Part shown: positions 37,201-44,707 of the stretch, piece by piece
Layout of the letters: each line of letters starts with the position of its first letter
Position numbering within the stretch: position 1 is the stretch's first letter
NCBI RefSeq assembly: GCF_013403915.1
Contig: NZ_JABFDI010000001.1
Span: forward strand, 124,001 to 188,000
Length of the DNA: 64,000 bases
Direction of reading: 5' to 3'
Origin: Winogradskyella pacifica
GTDB lineage: Bacteria; Bacteroidota; Bacteroidia; Flavobacteriales; Flavobacteriaceae
Translations under genes and position numbers: made by a program
The notes under the pieces: generated by a model
The model's database searches: none
What the model was told of the DNA's origin: nothing
What the model saw: the letters and a program-made list of their open reading frames with translations, nothing else

Positions 37201-38947
37201 AAGAGAATTTTTCTCAAGATTAACTTCTATTAATGTTCAAAAAAACACTTCAGTTGATTTATCTATATATTTTGCTACACATTGGCATATTCCAACATAT
37301 TATTTAGACAGTAATCCTATTAGTAAAGAAACGAATTGGTTAAAGGAACTAATCAGTATTTCGAATACACCTAACAACGTTAAGAGAATTGCAAAAAAGA
37401 TTCTTGAAGAAATAGAACCAAAGGATGACAACTTTAAGGACTACAAATACCTTCCTAAAATAAAAGGTACTAATCTAATCCCTAAGAAGGAATTAATTAA
37501 ACGGCGTGAAGAAATTGGAAAAGTAATAGGGTATAGGTTGTATAAAGAAAGTTTCACCTATTTTGATTCATTTATCAAAAAGTATAGTCAAGATGAAAGA
37601 AATACTGAAGTCAATAGATATAAAGAGATTGAATTAATATGCGGTTGTATTGTTTATGAACCATATCTTTATGATAAACTGGCCAAAATACTTCCAGATG
37701 TAACTAATTTGATAGAACAATTTGTTAAATACTTAGTTTATTCATATGACAATTATGAAATACATAAAGCATACGATTGGGATAAGAAAGATGTTATACA
37801 TTTATTTTTTGTAGTTTTTAAAGAGGATAAACTTTTTACTGAATTAACAAATGAAAAATTCATTAAACTGATTAAGTTTACTCAGCCGAAAGAATCATCA
37901 CTAGACTACATTTTGTATAAATTAACTAGATATTTACCTTTAAAGAAAGTAGATTTAAATACTACAAAATTTGATTTAGAATTAACAAAAATGATAACTA
38001 AATTAATTGATGCAAAGATTCCGCATTACGATATTTTAAAACAATACTTTAACTTCATATCTACCTTGCCATCAAGAGATGATTTTGGGTCACAATTAAT
38101 TAATTTATTAGCTCATTACAAAAAACAACAAGAACTAGATTTGCATTCTAAAAAAGAACAATTTGGTCACTATGTTAGTAAGTTTAGCAGTAAAATAGGA
38201 AAATTAATTGCCACTATAAATAAAAAAGAAAAGCTTTTAAATGACGATATAAAAGAACTTAAAAAGCAATGGATGCATATTACGGAGTTTATAACACCTA
38301 TTTTAAATTTCACAAGCTCATTTCCTGATATCCTGACACCTTATCCTTATTTTGAACTTTATAAAAAAATTGAGGAAGGAAGCTCTTCAGTTAGAAGTAG
38401 AATCGGATTTATAAATGATTATATATATATTATAAATACCTGTTTTACAGAAACTGAAACATTAGAAATAATGGATTTAAATATTAAAAAAATACAAGAA
38501 GAAGTTGATGAAGAATCAATACTCTATAAATTAATATCAAATAGTACTACAAATTTAAAAGAATTTATAGAAGATTTAATAACTGGTTTAAAAAACGAAA
38601 AATTAAAAGTCCAACACAATGAACTATTAACTATTCTTGATGTAGAATGTTCGATTCCTTCAAATTATACAAAAGAACTGATTATCGAAGAAATAATCAA
38701 GAATATGGTTAATCATAGTATTTCAGAAAATGAGATTATGTTTACAATGAAAAAAGAGTCTGACACTCTTAGTATAACTATAAAAAATGATATTAAACCT
38801 AAAGATTTCTCAAATAGTACGAGAGAGGGTATTAGATGCCTTAAAAATCTATCTGAAAGTAATATTTATGGGTTCTCTTATGAAAATCAAATAAGTAAAA
38901 ATCAGTTTACACAAACACTTAAATTCACAATAAATGGATACAAATAA
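34211..38947 (+). CDS. Giant multidomain protein: STAS-like, GHKL ATPase, two PRTase-like domains, degenerate GHKL ATPase
   Basis: 1578 residues, no signal or membrane helix, so cytoplasmic. Seen: residues 30-72 resemble a STAS-like domain (IFDLTETEYIANQELLVLSS). Residues about 180-378 form a GHKL ATPase: N-box EELYLNFLDH (Glu194, Asn198, Asp201), G1 box LDFGSGIP (Asp269, Gly271, Gly273), later box PRGLFDA and PGTLISLYIP. Residues about 660-760 hold a phosphoribosyltransferase-type loop ILICDVISTG (719-725) and about 890-1000 a second, more canonical LIIDDGSSTG (960-966). Residues about 1485-1575 look like a second GHKL domain: N-box EEIIKNMVNH, but with no DxGxG. It overlaps the next gene by 14 bases. 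No histidine-phosphotransfer motif was found. I do not recognise a named family for the whole protein; a conflict or defence sensor is inferred. Base composition is more AT-rich than its neighbours. Confidence 0.85.
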   Translation: MNIKFSKKFSDKHLDEIINRVYNNFKIDKDDKYIFDLTETEYIANQELLVLSSLFSIFVNNDIEFEVLLFKKGVSTNDIPTRVRKQIIELWTVWEIWQIIPNKDYIKYFGLDGKSIEILQREDNYYPLKAELYGRYGITPFITLDFINNYDANEIQLRIERVFKLSDAIEEILKDNNCIHPFTSNSLSSIISEELYLNFLDHSLQSAFKDFSPFSALSISFKKKYRDQLKYQNKNNFETEQIPETKSFFYNSETKEFHNRGYIEFSFLDFGSGIPETLRSKSLKSTDTDNDILKFAFQHNSSRHPITIIDDKPEEYIPRGLFDALTIVRRYKGLLIARSNSGKILYDFSKTDNIEKAYKTFGNTELFFPGTLISLYIPAIENKDSINESSIKPETSFEYIKPKNKIYVNLNEVLKDIPQDKKNLYSLSLQALRKAILFDHGESTVVYLSFLGCKIEDRVARKILVYLITDYEINIKTNVVIIHGPKVEVVNSVSEIINSLSSVYKNYKIHPLPIINYQNHQDEIHIQWLGVYDKLDIEKLNELLLTEYSIAKSDFNDPSNIEGHILSFDTYGNLQSNLPNEGELIKIFKEEEDYIISANFLNILIDNEGIVKDNGEDLYLCNGNYYQKEYIEINNIINSREELENLTNLFFKKLQTKIDNIDNVHFIGITSTSNKMLQSLLDLNLITKEQHWSFDNYDLFNSKANSLPNNSGIEYILICDVISTGFLTKKIENRLTEFGAKLNYVGVLVSVIDVSFRNTDNNLDNILKKTISLLDYRIDKYEAVDIKDDIISKNIIRINPYTNIPIRLSYEETNYNDSIIFHSEINYNKDSNEIIFENEFLDTVEEENLKVGYYKFNNVIHPYFFDTTPILENLKVDLIKSIFDKINKSNLKSDKVQVFYPRDSGIKSDIFFTNIKSGLGNDNIEVIEIDRINTNEGWRFPHNSKHLSSKVDDKLCLIIDDGSSTGDSLIQMIDEISFYNAKEIILLCFIGRVNDHKREFFSRLTSINVQKNTSVDLSIYFATHWHIPTYYLDSNPISKETNWLKELISISNTPNNVKRIAKKILEEIEPKDDNFKDYKYLPKIKGTNLIPKKELIKRREEIGKVIGYRLYKESFTYFDSFIKKYSQDERNTEVNRYKEIELICGCIVYEPYLYDKLAKILPDVTNLIEQFVKYLVYSYDNYEIHKAYDWDKKDVIHLFFVVFKEDKLFTELTNEKFIKLIKFTQPKESSLDYILYKLTRYLPLKKVDLNTTKFDLELTKMITKLIDAKIPHYDILKQYFNFISTLPSRDDFGSQLINLLAHYKKQQELDLHSKKEQFGHYVSKFSSKIGKLIATINKKEKLLNDDIKELKKQWMHITEFITPILNFTSSFPDILTPYPYFELYKKIEEGSSSVRSRIGFINDYIYIINTCFTETETLEIMDLNIKKIQEEVDEESILYKLISNSTTNLKEFIEDLITGLKNEKLKVQHNELLTILDVECSIPSNYTKELIIEEIIKNMVNHSISENEIMFTMKKESDTLSITIKNDIKPKDFSNSTREGIRCLKNLSESNIYGFSYENQISKNQFTQTLKFTINGYK

Positions 38948-40325
38948 TATTAATATAATTGTTTTTGATGAAGATGATAACTTTAAAAAATCTAAAGAAC
39001 TTCTTGGAGATGAAGGATACACTATTAAAAGGTTTTTTTGTATTCAAAAAGTAGATCAACTAGATCACATCATAGAAAACCAATTGAAAAGTGATGATTA
39101 TATTTTTTTAGTTGTTCACGTGTTTGGAAAAACTGATAATCTAAAAGGAATTTCAAAGTTTAAAGGGTCTGGAATAATAGAAAAATATCCAAATTTAGAA
39201 TACATGTTTATATCTGAAGGAAATAAACAAGATGATATAAAAAAGTTAATGATTGACAATAAGCATAATGAATTCTTATTAAAAAATGTTTTTAAATATC
39301 ATGAAGTAAGAGACGAATTAAAAACTGATAGAGCTAAAGCTATAACAATAAAAGACTTGTTGAATTCGAATAACAAAGTAGAAATGGAAGGTGAAACAAA
39401 ACTAAATAGTAGTAATAATCAAAAATATCCACAAATTAAATATGCCGTAATAACCGCATTGTTTGACGATGAATTTGAAGAGTTGAAAAAGGTATTCAAT
39501 TTTCCAGAAGATAAAGAAATTCACACTAAAAAGAAAGTTTTTTATCGAGGTTATCTAAAAGAAAACCCTGAAATTGAAATAATTGCTGCAATACCAAATG
39601 CCACAGGGATGTTAGATACATCAATAATTGCAACTCAACTTCTTGAATTTTTTAATCCTGAATATTTACTAATGTCAGGTGTTTGCGGAGGCTCTGAAGA
39701 CACCGATTTTGGTGACATTATACTAGCAAAACAAATTTTCACATTTCAAAAAGGGAAAATTTCTGATGTTAAGACAGAAAATAGCGAAGGAAAAGTTGTT
39801 GATATTACTTTATATGATTTTGATAAAAATGTAATTGATTATAATAAATTATTTGATCAAAACGGAAATCTAATAAGTGTCAGTATAGAAAAATTTGAAA
39901 GAGAACATGATTCAATTATTTCTTTAGATAGTTTGTTTGAGGACAAATTAAATCCTAAGTTGGACATTGTAAAACAAAATATTAATAAAAACATTAAAGA
40001 AACATCATTTATTGATAATAAATCCATTAATATAATTATAGGTCCAATGGCATGTAGTACTATGGTTATAAATAAAAATGGCTTCTTTGAAGATACCATA
40101 AAAGGCATTCATAGAAAAACGGTAGCAGTAGAAATGGAGAGTTATGGAGTGGCCAGAGCTTGTCAATTTGCAAATAACGGCAAAACAATACCTATAATAT
40201 TTAAATCTGTAATGGACAAAACGGTTAATAAAGAAGATACCGTAGATGGTATTAATTATAAAAAATTTGCAGCCTATACAAGTGCTCAATTTATGAAAGA
40301 ATTATTTTTAAATAAAATTATATAA
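38934..40325 (+). CDS. Pseudo-receiver fused to a PNP/UDP-phosphorylase-type nucleosidase domain
   Basis: 463 residues. Residues 6-130 have receiver-like order: strand plus acidic patch FDEDD (11-15), Ser94 in FISEG, Lys117 in FLLKN. The position expected for the phosphorylated Asp at the end of strand 3 reads LVVHV (59-63), so the site is lost. After a linker, residues about 168-460 are a purine nucleoside phosphorylase/MTA-SAH nucleosidase fold: AVITALFDDEFEEL, GVCGGSEDTDFGDIILA, VEMESYGVARA (399-409) and KSVMDKTV with catalytic-type Asp428. Its ATG lies inside the last codons of the 1578-residue gene, so translation is coupled. The layout matches the effector of Detocs (DtcC: receiver plus PNP, which cleaves ATP). 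ATP or nucleoside cleavage and growth arrest are inferred. Confidence 0.88.
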   Translation: MDTNNINIIVFDEDDNFKKSKELLGDEGYTIKRFFCIQKVDQLDHIIENQLKSDDYIFLVVHVFGKTDNLKGISKFKGSGIIEKYPNLEYMFISEGNKQDDIKKLMIDNKHNEFLLKNVFKYHEVRDELKTDRAKAITIKDLLNSNNKVEMEGETKLNSSNNQKYPQIKYAVITALFDDEFEELKKVFNFPEDKEIHTKKKVFYRGYLKENPEIEIIAAIPNATGMLDTSIIATQLLEFFNPEYLLMSGVCGGSEDTDFGDIILAKQIFTFQKGKISDVKTENSEGKVVDITLYDFDKNVIDYNKLFDQNGNLISVSIEKFEREHDSIISLDSLFEDKLNPKLDIVKQNINKNIKETSFIDNKSINIIIGPMACSTMVINKNGFFEDTIKGIHRKTVAVEMESYGVARACQFANNGKTIPIIFKSVMDKTVNKEDTVDGINYKKFAAYTSAQFMKELFLNKII

Positions 40326-40571
40326 ATTTAGATAGAAATATTATATGTGATTTTCAAATCCTTGATTCTTTTTATAACTTTAAAAACATAACCAACACCA
40401 AATCAAATGAATAAATAAATAAAATAAAACAACAAACCATCCTCTTGAGCATCAAAACCAACAAATCTCACCCTTTAAAAAGTTTATGGTTAGAGTTGGT
40501 ACTATAGGCTATCATCAAATCACCTCATAAAACTTTATATTAAACCACTAAAAAGATTAAAAGCATTCTAT

Positions 40572-40579
40572 TAATTTTG
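40572..40579 (+). promoter_or_regulatory. -7 box of the DUF6642 gene
   Basis: TAATTTTG fits TAnnTTTG and lies 31 bases before the TTG start at 40611. It supports independent transcription from the upstream two-gene locus and use of the TTG start. Confidence 0.6.
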
Positions 40580-40610
40580 TGCTTTATAAACGTCGCATAA
40601 ATTTAGAAGC

Positions 40611-41210
40611 TTGCTAGAAAAAAGACAACAATTACCCCAAGAACAGATCACAGAAACAGATTACTTTATTTATTGCTTAGAAGGAGTAGATGATGTAGAC
40701 GCCAACACGGTAACCGAAGCACAAAAAAACTTAGAGCAATTGGCCCTAAACTATGGCATAGCAAGCATCTATAAAACCTGCGACACTATTGAAGGCCTAG
40801 AAGATAGCTTAAACGCACTGGTATTAGATGATCATAACTTTAAGGATTATGAAATCATCTATTTGGTGATTAAGGGCGAAGCCAATAACATTTGTTTAAA
40901 TGACTATTACTATAGTTTACAAGAAATTGCAGAACTTTTTGAAGGCCAGTTAAACGGAAAGATTTTACATTTTTCAAATGCCAAAATTCTGGATCTAGAC
41001 GAAGAAGAAGCACAATACTTTTTAGATATCACTGGGGCAAAAGCGATTTCCGGCTATGGTCATCCATACAATGGCATAGCAAGCACAAAACTTGATGAAG
41101 CTTTCTTTAATCTATTTAAAGAAGATGATGATATGTTTGCTGTGGTAGAAGAGTTGCACCAAAGACATTATAACGTCTGCAAAGTATTGGATTTCAGATT
41201 GTATTATTAA
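40611..41210 (+). CDS. DUF6642-like protein, caspase-like fold with missing catalytic residues
   Basis: 199 residues. The frame opens at 40590 and contains no ATG before the conserved start, so TTG 40611 is chosen. I recall DUF6642 proteins with a start like YCLEG, a central YLxxHG and a later segment with SC at a strand end; here the corresponding places read YLVIKGE (Lys instead of His) and LHFSNAKIL (no Cys). If the fold is caspase-like, as I infer, the enzyme is inactive. Rest of the pattern is kept (IASIYKTCDTIEGL, QEIAELFEG, FLDITGAKAISGYG). It sits 285 bases after the PNP gene. Assignment to the family is from memory and is moderate. Confidence 0.6.
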   Translation: MLEKRQQLPQEQITETDYFIYCLEGVDDVDANTVTEAQKNLEQLALNYGIASIYKTCDTIEGLEDSLNALVLDDHNFKDYEIIYLVIKGEANNICLNDYYYSLQEIAELFEGQLNGKILHFSNAKILDLDEEEAQYFLDITGAKAISGYGHPYNGIASTKLDEAFFNLFKEDDDMFAVVEELHQRHYNVCKVLDFRLYY

Positions 41211-41229
41211 ACACAGTGCTTTACAAAGA

Positions 41230-41459
41230 ATCACCAACTAACAACTAACAACCGCCAACTAAAAACCTCTCTTTATTCTAGATTCTTGTATCTTGGCTCT
41301 ATATTCTATACTCTTGGCTCTTGGCTCTTGATTCTAAAAACCTTCCCACTGAACACTGAACACTTCACACTGAACACCGAACACTGACCACTTCCAACTT
41401 CACACTTTACATTGAACACTTTACACCGAACACTGAACACCGAACACTTCAAACTTCCC
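41230..41459. repeat. Low-complexity tract, TCTTGG and CACTGAACAC type, first copy
   Basis: Begins with CAACTAACAACTAACAACC units, continues with irregular TCTTG-Y-NTCTTGG units (41281-41335), the joint TTGATTCTAAAAACCTTCCC and then CACTGAACAC/CACCGAACAC units up to the DUF302 stop. A second tract at 47145-47299 has the same order. Confidence 0.85.
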
Positions 41460-41846
41460 TCAAAGCCCCTCAATCACAGCCTTTAACTTCATAGTAATCT
41501 CCTCAGCAATCCCTTTTAAAGCGTCATTTTCCACCGCTTGCATAGAAGCCATAGGATTAACAGCAGCCACTTCAATATCACCAGAATCTAATTCCTGCAC
41601 AATAACATTACAAGGCAACATGGTCCCAATTTTATTTTCCGCTAATAAAGCTTTATGAGCATAAGGCGGATTACAAGCCCCTAGTATTTTGTAATTATTA
41701 AAATTAACATCCAGCTTCTTTTTAAGCGTGTCTTTAATGTCTATTTCCGTTAACACGCCAAACTGTTCTGTTTTAAGTGCAGCGATAACTTTTTCTACGG
41801 TATCGTTAAAATTACCTTTTAAAATTTTACTAAAATAATAGTTCAT
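41460..41846 (-). CDS. DUF302-domain protein
   Basis: 128 residues. The DUF302 pattern is clear: an N-terminal strand-helix unit with EKVIAALKTEQFGVLTEIDIKDTLKKKL, then YKILGACNPPYAHKALLAE with the conserved Cys-Asn-Pro, GTMLPCNVIVQEL and a C-terminal helix. DUF302 proteins are found in many bacteria as possible small-molecule or heme-interacting proteins; function is not established. Its stop codon is directly next to a low-complexity tract, which may therefore act in its 3' end. Confidence 0.9.
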   Translation of the reverse strand: MNYYFSKILKGNFNDTVEKVIAALKTEQFGVLTEIDIKDTLKKKLDVNFNNYKILGACNPPYAHKALLAENKIGTMLPCNVIVQELDSGDIEVAAVNPMASMQAVENDALKGIAEEITMKLKAVIEGL

Positions 41847-42047
41847 AATACGTTGTTTTTAAGGTCAATAATAAACACAAATCACATACCATAAGGTACA
41901 AAAAATCAACCTAAAACACGAAATAGTAATGGTTAAATAATTAATAATTGTGGTTGGGCAATGGCACTCCTATTATCAAACAAATTCAAAAAGCATAAAC
42001 AACATTGTACATACGATTCAAATGAAATCATCTATTTGTTAATTTCA

Positions 42048-42055
42048 TACATTTG
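42048..42055 (+). promoter_or_regulatory. -7 box of the AraC-type regulator, nearly abutting the start codon
   Basis: TACATTTG fits TAnnTTTG and ends only 4 bases before the ATG at 42060. If used, transcription would start at or beside the start codon, giving a leaderless message. It also excludes the upstream in-frame start at 41961. Confidence 0.5.
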
Positions 42056-42059
42056 CAGT

Positions 42060-42935
42060 ATGTCACACGATTTACCTAAAATAGCCTATAAATCAAACAT
42101 TGAATTAGATATTGAAGTAATGACTTTTGCAGAAACTTACAACAAGTTAAGCAAGTCTTCGCACGATCCCTTTTCTTCACATAGAATCTTATTTCATCTT
42201 ATTCTAATTGTAACCAAAAACTCGTATTCTCATGTTGTCGATTTTAAATCTTATACGCTAGTTGAAGGAAGTTCTATTTTTATTGCTAAAAATCAGATAC
42301 ATCATTTTACCAAAGAATTAAAAAATGCGGATGGCTATTGTATTGTTTTCAATAGTGCTTTTGTAGACAAATCGCATTACTTGTTAAGCAACCTCAATCT
42401 AAATCGGTTATTTAATTACCATATTGAAGCACCAGTGATCCATCAAAAAGAAATGGACAATGATAACCTTATTAATATAGCCAATGATTTACGTAATGAA
42501 TACACGTTTTCTAATGATTTTGGAAAATCAGAGATCTTAAGTAATCTACTACATGTTTTACTTCTCAAAGCAGAGAGAGCTAAAGAAAATCAGTCTGTTA
42601 AAAATATCAATTTACAGTGGTTAGAAAAATTTACAGCATTTAAAGATATGCTAGAAATAGATTACCCAAAAACTAGAAGTTCAAGAGATTATGCTTCAAA
42701 TTTATTTATTTCATATAAGTTTTTAAATGATATTGTAAAAACCTTAACGGGCAAAACTGTAAAAGCTTTTATTGATGATTTTGTAATTATTGAAATTAAA
42801 CGCTATTTGGTAACAACGTCACTATCTGTTAAAGAAATAAGTTATAAAACAGGATTTGAAGAGCCTGCTAATATGGTGCGGTTTTTTAGAAAAAATACAA
42901 CATTTACACCACTCAAATTTAGAGAACAAAAATAA
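42060..42935 (+). CDS. AraC-family transcriptional regulator
   Basis: 291 residues from ATG 42060. An N-terminal AraC-type cupin region (EGSSIFIAKNQIHHFT around residues 75-95) is followed by the C-terminal two-HTH domain with RRY-type helix LFISYKFLNDIVKTLTGKT and the closing LSVKEISYKTGFEEPANMVRFFRKNTTFTPLKFRE. This is the usual flavobacterial AraC type. It reads toward the metallo-hydrolase gene 102 bases downstream, a probable target. Confidence 0.9.
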   Translation: MSHDLPKIAYKSNIELDIEVMTFAETYNKLSKSSHDPFSSHRILFHLILIVTKNSYSHVVDFKSYTLVEGSSIFIAKNQIHHFTKELKNADGYCIVFNSAFVDKSHYLLSNLNLNRLFNYHIEAPVIHQKEMDNDNLINIANDLRNEYTFSNDFGKSEILSNLLHVLLLKAERAKENQSVKNINLQWLEKFTAFKDMLEIDYPKTRSSRDYASNLFISYKFLNDIVKTLTGKTVKAFIDDFVIIEIKRYLVTTSLSVKEISYKTGFEEPANMVRFFRKNTTFTPLKFREQK

Positions 42936-43037
42936 CACTCGGTTATACTATTACCATTTTTATCATCATTTTGATAATCTTAATACTGAAGCATTACTAC
43001 ACCTTTGCAGTATTAATAATTAACATAAAAAATAAAA

Positions 43038-43997
43038 ATGATGAAGTATTTTAAATTAAAATTTATAGCCATTGTTATGTTGGCTTTCGCAGTGTTCTCT
43101 TGTAGTAATGATGATGATTCAAATGCACAACAAGTTATTGATTTTGGAACTGCTCCTTCAAGTACCATTATAACTACGGGTTCTGTAAACGTAATTACAG
43201 AAAACACTGTAAGATACCACACTATCAATTTTGATACGGCACCTTACACAGTAACCATTGTAGAGACAGAAAACAATGTTGTTTTGGTAGATTTAGGACC
43301 TGCACCTTTTTTCGCAAACGAACTAGAAGCTTATGTAGATGTTATTAATAAGCCAGGTGCAGTTATTATAACCCATAATCATGGAGATCATTATGGTGGT
43401 GCTACAAATTTCACAGATTTAGATGTTTATGCAGAAAGCACCGTTGCTGCACAGTTAAACAGTACAACCGATTTTACTAGTATCTATCCCAACAGTGTAA
43501 TTGGAGTGACTGGTGCTCAAGAAATAGGAGGTTTAACATTTGTTTTTGACAAAGTATCTAACGCCGAAACAGGAGAAAACGGTTATATCTATAATGAAGA
43601 ACATAAAGTTGTGTTTGCAGGAGATCTTATTTATAACTTATCGCATCCGTATTTAAGAGAATACACACCAAATAATGGAGATGATGAGATTGATAATTGG
43701 ATCGCTGGTCTAAATGTATTAAAAGCAAACTTTGCGAATTACAATCATCTTTTTGTAGGTCATAATGGTTCTCGCTCTGATGTAAGCACTGTAATCGATG
43801 AAAATATTGATTATTTACAAAATGCGCAAGGCATTATAAAAGGTACTCAAACCATTACTGGTGGTGGTACAGCTACAACACAGCAAGAAGTTATAGATGA
43901 ACTAGAAGTGTTATATCCAACCTATTTAGACGGTGGACTATATTTATCATTACCAGACGCCTTTTTCCCAGGAGATCCAGGAGCAGATTGGTTCTAA
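43038..43997 (+). CDS. Metallo-beta-lactamase-fold hydrolase, lipoprotein
   Basis: 319 residues with lipobox VFSC (Cys22) followed by an Asp-rich SNDDDSNA spacer typical of exported flavobacterial lipoproteins. The MBL metal motif THNHGDHYGG (His113, His115, Asp117, His118) and a later GDLIYN and FVGHNG supply the remaining metal ligands. The last 60 residues hold VIDELEVLYPTYLDGG. No known antibiotic-hydrolysing subclass could be assigned. It follows an AraC regulator and stands before a MoaF-like gene. Confidence 0.87.
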   Translation: MMKYFKLKFIAIVMLAFAVFSCSNDDDSNAQQVIDFGTAPSSTIITTGSVNVITENTVRYHTINFDTAPYTVTIVETENNVVLVDLGPAPFFANELEAYVDVINKPGAVIITHNHGDHYGGATNFTDLDVYAESTVAAQLNSTTDFTSIYPNSVIGVTGAQEIGGLTFVFDKVSNAETGENGYIYNEEHKVVFAGDLIYNLSHPYLREYTPNNGDDEIDNWIAGLNVLKANFANYNHLFVGHNGSRSDVSTVIDENIDYLQNAQGIIKGTQTITGGGTATTQQEVIDELEVLYPTYLDGGLYLSLPDAFFPGDPGADWF

Positions 43998-44075
43998 AAA
44001 ACTTTGTTCTACGATTTGTTTAAAAGACGAATGGAAAAATATGAACATAAGATTTAACTTTTAAAAACAATAGAA

Positions 44076-44519
44076 ATGAAACTGAAACTAATCACTTTTT
44101 TTAGCCTTGTAACATTTTGCTTAGGTTTTTCACAAACCAAAACAACCGAGACCAACAAATTTCAATTTGGAGAAGCTGAACACCTTTTAGATGGATATGC
44201 ATTGAACTTCCAATATCAAGATGGCAAAGCCATACACATGGAATTTCACAATGGTAAAGCAAAATATGAATGGATTGCTGGTCCGGCTAAAGGACGCGGA
44301 AACGAAGATATTCCATATCGTTCCACTAAAATGGATGATAATCTTTATCTAATCAATTGGCATGAAACAGGCATCAAAGATTATTTAACCATTGTCTTCG
44401 ATTTTGATAAAATGATAGTACACAGTTCTATTATTATTGGTTACGAAAACAAACCTGAAAGACCATTAAAAACCGTGTTTAAGAGCGGAATTATTGATCA
44501 TTTAAAAATAGCTGAATAG
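44076..44519 (+). CDS. MoaF-like secreted lipocalin-fold protein
   Basis: 147 residues with a signal peptide (MKLKLITFFSLVTFCLGFSQ). The rest matches the MoaF/phenolic-acid-decarboxylase-like barrel: LLDGYALNFQYQDGKAIHMEF, YRSTKMDDNLYLINWHETG, YLTIVFDFDKMIVHSSIIIG. Such proteins bind small hydrophobic or phenolic molecules; no catalytic triad can be assigned. Only two bases separate its stop codon from a decayed gene fragment. Confidence 0.78.
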   Translation: MKLKLITFFSLVTFCLGFSQTKTTETNKFQFGEAEHLLDGYALNFQYQDGKAIHMEFHNGKAKYEWIAGPAKGRGNEDIPYRSTKMDDNLYLINWHETGIKDYLTIVFDFDKMIVHSSIIIGYENKPERPLKTVFKSGIIDHLKIAE

Positions 44520-44521
44520 TT

Positions 44522-44596
44522 TATGATTATGCAATCCGTTTAGATTTGAAAAATAGACGAATAGTAGAACATTGGGATGTGATTACACCAATGTAA
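44522..44596 (+). pseudogene. Remnant of a SnoaL/NTF2-like gene (3' end only)
   Basis: In the frame starting at 44522 the sequence reads DYAIRLDLKNRRIVEHWDVI followed by a stop at 44594-44596. The pattern RL..(G)(K)IVEHWDVI is the typical C-terminal end of SnoaL-like/NTF2-like proteins. No start codon or N-terminal part precedes it, so this is a truncated remnant. Confidence 0.65.
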
Positions 44597-44656
44597 CCAG
44601 AGTCTGAACGGAAAAATACAAACAGAAAATTTTGAATAAATAGTGATTAATAGCAT

Positions 44657-44694
44657 GAAGGAATATCAATATTATTTTGATGTTCCTTCTTTTA
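44657..44694 (+). terminator. Terminator before the O-methyltransferase gene
   Basis: Stem of 13 positions GAAGGAATATCAA/TTGATGTTCCTTC (44657-44669 and 44677-44689, one G-T pair), 7-base loop, U-rich tail. Confidence 0.85.
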
Positions 44695-44707
44695 TAGAAT
44701 AGAAAAT

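Noticed and set aside
34211..38947. Classical sensor histidine kinase for the giant protein
   Set aside because: A GHKL domain is present, but no HisKA or LytS-type His motif precedes it.
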